NCBI RefSeq assembly: GCF_003097615.1 | Contig: NZ_QCZG01000026.1 | Location: 1-56,085 of the forward strand | Source of the DNA: Pueribacillus theae | GTDB taxonomy: Bacteria; Bacillota; Bacilli; Bacillales; UBA6769 | Length of the DNA: 56,085 nucleotides | Reading direction: 5' to 3' | In this document: positions 50,726 to 56,085 of the stretch, one piece after another | How positions within the stretch are numbered: position 1 is the first letter of the stretch | Layout of the letters: every line of letters starts with the position of its first letter | Notes under the pieces: model-generated | Told to the model about the DNA's origin: nothing | The model's input: only the letters and a program-made list of their open reading frames with translations | The model's database searches: none | Position numbers and translations under genes: made by a program

Positions 50726-51403
50726 TTAAATTGAATAGTGTTTCAGTTTTTTACGTAATTCAATTTGTTTAGTCATGCAAAATTTTATCATGTCCGCTCT
50801 CACTGGTTCTTTCATTTGAATAAACTCTAATGAAATTCTAAAAAATTTATTTTGTAGTTTTATCATATTGACTACTTTGCCGTTGAACCCTATTTTTTTT
50901 TGATCATTTTTTGTTTTCAAGTGTAAAGTCCCTACAACTAAATCTCCTTTTTCAACCAATTTATCTGGATAAAGAAAAGAGAGTCCTCCTCCGCTTATGT
51001 CATGAGTAAGAAGCGTCGTGTATTCAATTTCACTGGAGTTGTCTGGAGACTGCAAGCATAAACGCATTTCCACCCCTACTTGTACCCGAAAATAACGTCT
51101 CCTCTCCGCTTTTTTTATAGAATCGACGGATGGTTTACCCATCACTACCTGTCTGTTTTGATATAATTCAATGTTTGATTCAAATGTATACAACCCCTGC
51201 TGTTCATCATCATAATAGTAGACCGTTATGGGCAAGTTACTCGTTATAGGCATAAACATGTTCTTTCTATTCACAGGTCGTTGAATAAGAAGACTGGCAT
51301 CACCATTCTTAATTAATTGTGTGAAAAAGATCTCTCTATCCGCGGTTTGAAGCTCGAACAATTGACCTTTCCAAAATTCAATGTTATTCGAATTTTTGAT
51401 CAT
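50726..51403 (-). CDS. PilZ-domain protein (YcgR/YpfB-like c-di-GMP effector)
   Basis: A 225-residue protein with an N-terminal YcgR-like beta-barrel (LFELQTADREIFFTQLIKNG, VYYYDDEQQGLYTFESNI) and a C-terminal PilZ domain. The c-di-GMP motif is visible: the RxxxR loop in KKAERRRYFRVQVGVEMRL (about residue 103) and DISGGGLSF (DxSxxG, about 138). In B. subtilis, YpfB/DgrA brakes flagellar motility on binding c-di-GMP. AAGGGGATT precedes ATG 51403. The structured repeat copy B lies immediately upstream. Confidence 0.88.
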   Translation of the reverse strand: MIKNSNNIEFWKGQLFELQTADREIFFTQLIKNGDASLLIQRPVNRKNMFMPITSNLPITVYYYDDEQQGLYTFESNIELYQNRQVVMGKPSVDSIKKAERRRYFRVQVGVEMRLCLQSPDNSSEIEYTTLLTHDISGGGLSFLYPDKLVEKGDLVVGTLHLKTKNDQKKIGFNGKVVNMIKLQNKFFRISLEFIQMKEPVRADMIKFCMTKQIELRKKLKHYSI

Positions 51404-51453
51404 GAATAATCCCCTTGTCTTTTAGCATCAATTTGAGAATGACAATCTTAAAT

Positions 51454-51714
51454 TTGCACCCTCCTTAAATTTATCCCGGTGCAACCGTCCGTCATCAGAA
51501 AAGCTGAAGGGCTAGGTCCTAATGCCGGACAAGACCCCCACTTCAAGACTTGAAAAAATCGAAGAAGTTTAATTGGGGAATAACGGATCCTAACACCCCG
51601 ATAAGTTTCGCTAGCTATCAGTGGGTCAATGGGTTCGCAGACTAAGAACGCCACATCGTGTGGCAACGTCTGCATGACCACTTCCTGTGGGCCTAAGCCC
51701 CCACTGATGGAAGT
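51454..51714 (-). repeat. Structured repeat, copy B, upstream of the PilZ gene
   Basis: Minus-strand partner of copy A, ending with GTTGCACCGGGATAAA (51485-51470). Nested stems: ATCAGTGGG 51617-51625 / CCCACTGAT 51700-51708; GCAGAC 51637-51642 / GTCTGC 51668-51673; GCCACA / TGTGGC 51650-51664; TTGCACC 51454-51460 / GGTGCAA 51478-51484. A competing end hairpin ACTTCC-GTGGG / CCCAC-GGAAGT occupies 51680-51714. It looks like a non-autonomous IS200/605-type element or a structured RNA. A 77-codon minus-strand frame here (51681-51448) has no protein motif and is not taken as a gene. Confidence 0.62.
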
Positions 51715-51730
51715 CTCACTTTATAATCAT

Positions 51731-51835
51731 CCCCCAATCCTCTCCTTTTTTTAAACATGATACGACCCTAGACCTTAAAAAAACCTTAAAAAACCAGATT
51801 TCTTATCGCTTTGACGACAAAAAATCCGGTTAATC
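51731..51835 (-). repeat. Direct repeat R2 after the hybrid kinase gene
   Basis: About 105 nt, second copy of R1: ATGATACGAC at 51757-51766, ACCTTAAAAAAACC, CGACAAAAAATCC, GTTAATC. It lies 35 nt past the kinase stop and on the minus strand is T-rich, so a terminator role is likely. Confidence 0.65.
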
Positions 51836-51869
51836 AGCTATTTTTTTCAATTTTTAGGTGCTTTTACGC

Positions 51870-54800
51870 TCATTCACAAGGAATGGGTACAATAATTTTC
51901 GTTCCCATTTCTTTCTTGCTTTGAATATCTAGCCCTGATCCATACTCATATTTCAGCCGGCTATTTATATTCTTTAGCCCCACCCCTTTTTGTGCAGTCG
52001 GTTCTTCATATAGGGCTTTTATTTGCTCTTCCGACATACCCACACCATCATCCTCAATCTCAATGCAATCATAGCCGTCCTGCCTATAGGCCTTGATTTT
52101 CACCGTCCCACCTTCGACTCGCTTTCCAATGCCATGCCTGATGGCGTTCTCAACGAGCGGTTGAATTAAAAGCGGTGGTAAATTGACATCGTGCATCTTT
52201 TCCTCAACATCATATTCTACACGAATACGATCCCTGAAACGTGCTTTTTCGATCTCAACGTAGGTTTTGATTAAGTTTAACTCCTGTTTAAAGGACACCC
52301 GTTTTTGAATATTACTAAACTGAAAGCTTCCACGTAAATAATCCGCTAGATTCGTAGTTAATTTTCGTGATCTTTCGACATCTGTATAACTTGAAGCTAC
52401 AATGCTATTCAAGGCGTTATACAGAAAATGCGGCTTGATTTGCGACTGCAAGAAAGCCACTTCTAGATCAAGTGCTTTGCTGAAAGATTCCTTCATCGCA
52501 AGCAAACTACTGATTCTTGCTTTCAACTCATCCAAGTCAAATGGCTTTGGCAAAAAATCATTGGCTCCTGCCTCAAATGCAGCCACTTTGTCATGCGGTT
52601 GAATGGCGGCAGTGACCATGAGAACAGGGAACTCTGTTAAAGTATACTTTGTTCGTATCGCTTGGCAAACTTCGTCACCGGACATTCCCGGCATCATCAA
52701 ATCCAAAATGGCTAAATCGATTGATTTCGACTGATTGATGATCTCCATTGCCTCAATACCGTTTTGTACAGCAATGACATTACAATCGATCGATTGAAGC
52801 GTATCGATTAATATTTTCAAATTAGAAAAGTTGTCATCAGCAATCAAAACGGTATATTTCCCATTCTGATCCAAATCGTAAGGCGTGGGAAACGAGTACT
52901 CTGGTTGCTTTATAATCTGACTGGAGTTCTTATAATTTTTATTCGGCTTATCCTTGATTTTTGCGATCGGAAGAGTGAACGTAAACGTCGTTCCCTTCCC
53001 TTTAATAGAGGAAACCGTTAATTCACCATTTTGAAGTTCAACAAGCTGCTTGACAATCGATAAGCCTAAGCCGATACTACGACTTTCCATCGAGGAATCA
53101 AGTGTACGAAAAGGCTCGAAAATAAACGGTAGCTCGTCCTCATCCATCCCCTCACCCGTATCATGAACGGAAATGTCAATCTTTCCGTTACGCTCTTTCG
53201 CTTGTACGTCTACGACTCCATTCTCGGTATGTTTAATAGCATTATCGAGCAAGTTGCCGATAATTTGACCGAAACGGGTTTCATCAGCAAACACATACGG
53301 CAATCGGTCAGGGACATGGTTCTCTAAGCGAATGTTCCGATCCATGGCTAGAAAGGAATAAATGCGCAAGTGAACACCGACAGCAAAGTGAACATCAACT
53401 GGAACTGGATTAACGGTTAACTCTCCCTCTTTAAGCTTGGAAAAATCCAATATATCGTATACCAACTGTGAAAGTCGATCAGTGATGTTTGTGATCAGTT
53501 GTACTCTTTCACGCTGTTCATTGTGCAAAGGATAAAACGAATTGTCTAGCATCGACCTTGAAATATTCTTAATACCGTGCAATGGAGACTTAAACTCATG
53601 AGACGTTCTTGCAAGAAACTCATCTTTCAATTTATTTGCTTTGAGCAATTGTACAGAGAGTTCCCGGATTTTCCGGTAGTCATTCGAAAACCTTAGTGAC
53701 ATCAATAATGCCAACATTAACAGAAAAAGGAAAGGTTCAAAAGGGACCATTTTATAAACAGGTGTGGCAAAATAAGCATTCGCCGTTTGAATCAATGCAT
53801 AAGCAATTAAAGAAATCGCCCCAATCACCAGATACATACTTTCAGCTACTTTATGAAGAGCCGCCAATAGGAAGACATAAGTAGCATACAGTAATGATAC
53901 TGTAACGAATGCCGTTAAAATTGGCAAAAATACACCTGCATAAAGGTAGCTGGCCATGCTAACAGCCAGTATTCCTAAGATGATCCCGATGACCAATCCA
54001 CCATAAACGGTTGTTCTTGAACAATAAGGGCGAAACGCTGTATAAACATAGAGATAGAATCCCATCCCAGCCCCTATTAAAGAAAGCATCTGTATCCGAT
54101 AATAAAGCCAAAAAGGAATGTTAAGAAAAATATCATAAAGTACTCTTTCTCCACTCGTTGCTATATAAATTGCGGAAAAAATACATATGAGTCCGAAAAT
54201 AACAAGCGTGTAATCTTCTTTGCGCTGTGAGTATAAACCGACAAAATACAACCCCATGATGAGAAAGGATGTGACGATAATCAAATCATAGGCAAGTGCT
54301 TTATCACGCAGGTTAGAAATTTGCTCGGCATAGCCCAAATAAATGGAACCATTGATGCCACCCATTCCTCGCAAGTCATAATTGGCAACTTGAACAATGA
54401 TGTCATTCCATCCCGGCTGTAAATTAAAATAGCTTGCATAGGGCTTGTTTTCCGCTTTATAATCCTTTTTTAACGCCGTTTCCCCACTTTCTCCAATTGT
54501 TTTACCGTTAACGATCACACGATTGGCCAGTCGAATCGATGAGGTTTTCAACCCGTACACTTGATCGACATGATTTACCTTAATATGCAGCCGGTATGTA
54601 GCCACGCCTAATGATTGCATCTTGCTATAAAAGTTTCCAGGCACATTGATTTTCTCTGAATCTAGTTTGTCTGGATGGGATAAAAGATCATCAAAAGAAT
54701 AGAGCTGCTTCGGGTAAAATTCCCATTCCCCATTTAAAGGAACAAGTGCATCTGTTGAAAAGTCCCAGTTTGTAAGATCTAAATAGCCCGCTTCCGCTTT

Positions 54801-54902
54801 AGGGGTTTGTTTCGTCCCATATGCAAACACCTTATAAAGAACTGTAAAGATCAATATGAATATAATAAATGTAATGGCTGCTGATCCTAGTTTTTTTTTC
54901 AT
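51870..54902 (-). CDS. Hybrid sensor kinase with two kinase modules around a receiver
   Basis: 1010 residues. In order: membrane anchor (8-28); extracytoplasmic jelly-roll domain (about 40-190, YLDLTNWDFSTDALVPLNGEW); seven helices of 7TMR-DISM type (about 203-400); HisKA with phospho-His435 (ARTSHEFKSPLHGIKN); HATPase (N-box LLDNAIKHT, GLGLSIVKQL); receiver with Asp734 (LAILDLMMPGMSG); then a LytS-type second kinase with His825 (QSQIKPHFLYNALNSI) and its own HATPase (LIQPLVENAIRHGIG, GVGLKNINSRL). It pairs with the response regulator gene 9 nt upstream. The signal is unknown; the jelly-roll domain suggests a carbohydrate or cell-surface ligand. Confidence 0.93.
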   Translation of the reverse strand: MKKKLGSAAITFIIFILIFTVLYKVFAYGTKQTPKAEAGYLDLTNWDFSTDALVPLNGEWEFYPKQLYSFDDLLSHPDKLDSEKINVPGNFYSKMQSLGVATYRLHIKVNHVDQVYGLKTSSIRLANRVIVNGKTIGESGETALKKDYKAENKPYASYFNLQPGWNDIIVQVANYDLRGMGGINGSIYLGYAEQISNLRDKALAYDLIIVTSFLIMGLYFVGLYSQRKEDYTLVIFGLICIFSAIYIATSGERVLYDIFLNIPFWLYYRIQMLSLIGAGMGFYLYVYTAFRPYCSRTTVYGGLVIGIILGILAVSMASYLYAGVFLPILTAFVTVSLLYATYVFLLAALHKVAESMYLVIGAISLIAYALIQTANAYFATPVYKMVPFEPFLFLLMLALLMSLRFSNDYRKIRELSVQLLKANKLKDEFLARTSHEFKSPLHGIKNISRSMLDNSFYPLHNEQRERVQLITNITDRLSQLVYDILDFSKLKEGELTVNPVPVDVHFAVGVHLRIYSFLAMDRNIRLENHVPDRLPYVFADETRFGQIIGNLLDNAIKHTENGVVDVQAKERNGKIDISVHDTGEGMDEDELPFIFEPFRTLDSSMESRSIGLGLSIVKQLVELQNGELTVSSIKGKGTTFTFTLPIAKIKDKPNKNYKNSSQIIKQPEYSFPTPYDLDQNGKYTVLIADDNFSNLKILIDTLQSIDCNVIAVQNGIEAMEIINQSKSIDLAILDLMMPGMSGDEVCQAIRTKYTLTEFPVLMVTAAIQPHDKVAAFEAGANDFLPKPFDLDELKARISSLLAMKESFSKALDLEVAFLQSQIKPHFLYNALNSIVASSYTDVERSRKLTTNLADYLRGSFQFSNIQKRVSFKQELNLIKTYVEIEKARFRDRIRVEYDVEEKMHDVNLPPLLIQPLVENAIRHGIGKRVEGGTVKIKAYRQDGYDCIEIEDDGVGMSEEQIKALYEEPTAQKGVGLKNINSRLKYEYGSGLDIQSKKEMGTKIIVPIPCE

Positions 54903-54911
54903 AATTTTCTC

Positions 54912-56018
54912 TTATTGGTATGAATGTAAATTCATTTGTTTATATAACTGCAATGTCTCATTCTCAAGTTCAATGCCCAAATGATTGTGAACAACTTGCT
55001 CTAATTGCTTGTAAACATTCAATGCTTCATTCCTCTTTCCAGATTCCATATATAACTGAATAAGTTCTCTTCCATCCTTCTCTGAATCAGGCGTGATCGT
55101 CAAAACACGTTGCAGGCTTTCCTCTGCCATCGCCACATTGCGATTCTTAAAATATTCGTAAAACTTACGCAATGCACGAATATACAATTTCTTTAGATCA
55201 ATTTGCTTGCTCACCGCCCATTGATACCCACAGCCTTCCATGTACTCCCCTTTATACAAGGCGTTCATTTGACGGTATATCTTACCATTCAAGTTGTCTT
55301 TTGATATAATTTCTTGCAATATTTCTGTAAACATTTCCTCATCGCTCTTCAAACCATTTGCGAAAAAGGTAAACCCTTTTCCGAATTTATTTATTTTTGC
55401 CGGAAATCCATTTTCCAGCAGGCTTTTTCGCAAATAAGATAAGCAAGTATATAAATAACTTTTCGCTTTTTTCAAATCATACTCTGGCCAAATTTCTTCA
55501 ATGATGACATCTGTATCCACAGGCTTATCACGATGATAAATCAAAAAGGCGCACACCTCTTTTTCTTTATTTGTTTTCCATGCTAGTGTGCGTTTTTTGC
55601 CATCGAGTATATGGAGATAAAATCCTCCCATACACTGAATAGAAGTCGGGGTGTCATCCATTTGAAAGGACTGACGTTCTGAAGTCCGTGTCTCCATACG
55701 TGTGATGGACAATTGCAATCTTTCCAATGTAAACGGTTTTAATAAGTAATCATCTGATTGAATTTCAAATGCTTCAACGGCATACTCTGAGTAAGCGGTA
55801 GTAAACACGATCATTGGTTGGGGAGTCATGTTTTTTATTTCTCTAGCAACTTGCGTTCCTTTAAGTCCGGGCATTTCGATATCAAGGAAAACAAGATCAA
55901 CTTCCATCTTCTCAATGGCTTTCAAAGCATGAATGGGGTCAGAGTAGCGTCCAGAAATCGTTACATTCCCAATTTGCTGCAATAATATTTCTAAAAGATC
56001 AAGTGCGTCCTCTTCATC
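54912..56018 (-). CDS. REC + winged-helix + BTAD response regulator, N-terminus lost
   Basis: Partner of the hybrid kinase. Receiver domain: DEEDALDLLEILLQQIG then phospho-Asp in LVFLDIEMPGLKG and FTTAYSEYAVEAFEIQSDDYLLKPF. Then an OmpR-type winged helix (about residues 125-215, FLIYHRDKPVDTDVIIEEIWP) and a C-terminal bacterial transcriptional activator (BTAD) TPR-like domain ending in YKQLEQVVHNHLGIELENE. The first receiver strand and start codon are missing: upstream of DEED the frame reads unrelated codons back to a stop at about 56065. The first possible start is TTG 55982. It seems interrupted at about 56020, perhaps by an insertion element. Confidence 0.85.
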   Translation of the reverse strand, partial: DEEDALDLLEILLQQIGNVTISGRYSDPIHALKAIEKMEVDLVFLDIEMPGLKGTQVAREIKNMTPQPMIVFTTAYSEYAVEAFEIQSDDYLLKPFTLERLQLSITRMETRTSERQSFQMDDTPTSIQCMGGFYLHILDGKKRTLAWKTNKEKEVCAFLIYHRDKPVDTDVIIEEIWPEYDLKKAKSYLYTCLSYLRKSLLENGFPAKINKFGKGFTFFANGLKSDEEMFTEILQEIISKDNLNGKIYRQMNALYKGEYMEGCGYQWAVSKQIDLKKLYIRALRKFYEYFKNRNVAMAEESLQRVLTITPDSEKDGRELIQLYMESGKRNEALNVYKQLEQVVHNHLGIELENETLQLYKQMNLHSYQ

Positions 56019-56085
56019 ACAGCTCTGAGGAGTAAATTTTGAAACTTTGCTGTTTTATAGGGAATTTATAATTATCCACATATGG

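Noticed and set aside
51448-51681. 77-codon minus-strand frame inside repeat copy B
   Set aside because: No protein motif. The sequence is better explained by nested RNA/DNA hairpins, and the homologous copy A breaks the frame with a stop.
1-56085. tRNA, rRNA, CRISPR array or prophage
   Set aside because: No cloverleaf, rRNA-like conserved stretch, regularly spaced repeat array or phage structural gene was seen on either strand.

Overview
The window reads as chromosome from a low-GC, Gram-positive, spore-former-type Bacillaceae. Evidence: strong GGAGG-type ribosome binding sites, frequent GTG/TTG starts, and typical Bacillus families (FetAB, ExoA, YdzA/DUF3817, PdxK, CYP152 peroxygenase, clade-2 catalase, YfhD, EcsAB/YthPQ-type ABC transporter, DUF3231, YdaP-like TPP enzyme, YqxD/UPF0178). 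I cannot name the species. I saw no rRNA, tRNA or CRISPR array.

Layout. 0-0.44 kb: the 5' part of an IS200/IS605 tnpB and its left-end hairpin. 0.5-13.4 kb: housekeeping and stress genes (uppP, fetAB iron exporter, a rearranged rhodanese, exoA, P450, pdxK, katE), then two paralogous small membrane proteins coupled to a Sco-type copper chaperone. 13.4-20 kb: a Fur-boxed ferredoxin/flavodoxin-NADP reductase, two divergent Uma2 nucleases, a MNT-HEPN toxin-antitoxin pair, an EcsAB-like transporter and small proteins. 20-25 kb: a second IS200/605-like end, DUF3231, and a Vga-type ABC-F antibiotic-resistance ATPase preceded by a complete attenuator. 25-31.6 kb: a decayed TetR operon, then an ECF sigma factor, a membrane protein and an ABC exporter. 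31.7-38.8 kb: YdaP-like enzyme, frameshifted AraC regulator, UDG-superfamily protein, PadR/HAAS pair, UPF0178, an RlmN tail fragment and a third Uma2. 38.9-43.6 kb: a second ABC-F gene with a leader ORF and terminators, then gene fragments (UvrA tail, sensor kinase, FAD monooxygenase). 44.3-47 kb: a translationally coupled lipid-type operon (MGDG-synthase-like glycosyltransferase, DedA, patatin). 47-49.4 kb: a structured repeat, a leader peptide with terminator, and a DHA2 multidrug transporter. 49.5-56 kb: methyltransferase, PilZ protein, a second structured repeat copy, a 1010-residue hybrid kinase and its REC/BTAD response regulator, whose N-terminus is missing at the window edge.

How it fits together. 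The strongest theme is inducible drug resistance. Two ABC-F ATPases and one 14-TM efflux pump are each preceded by a short Shine-Dalgarno-bearing leader ORF and an intrinsic terminator. For the first ABC-F gene the sequence also shows a perfect 12-bp antiterminator competing with both the terminator and an upstream hairpin. The second theme is decay. At least eight loci carry frameshifts, internal deletions or missing ends, and IS200/605-type ends are scattered through the window. This suggests active rearrangement, or in part assembly errors at homopolymers.
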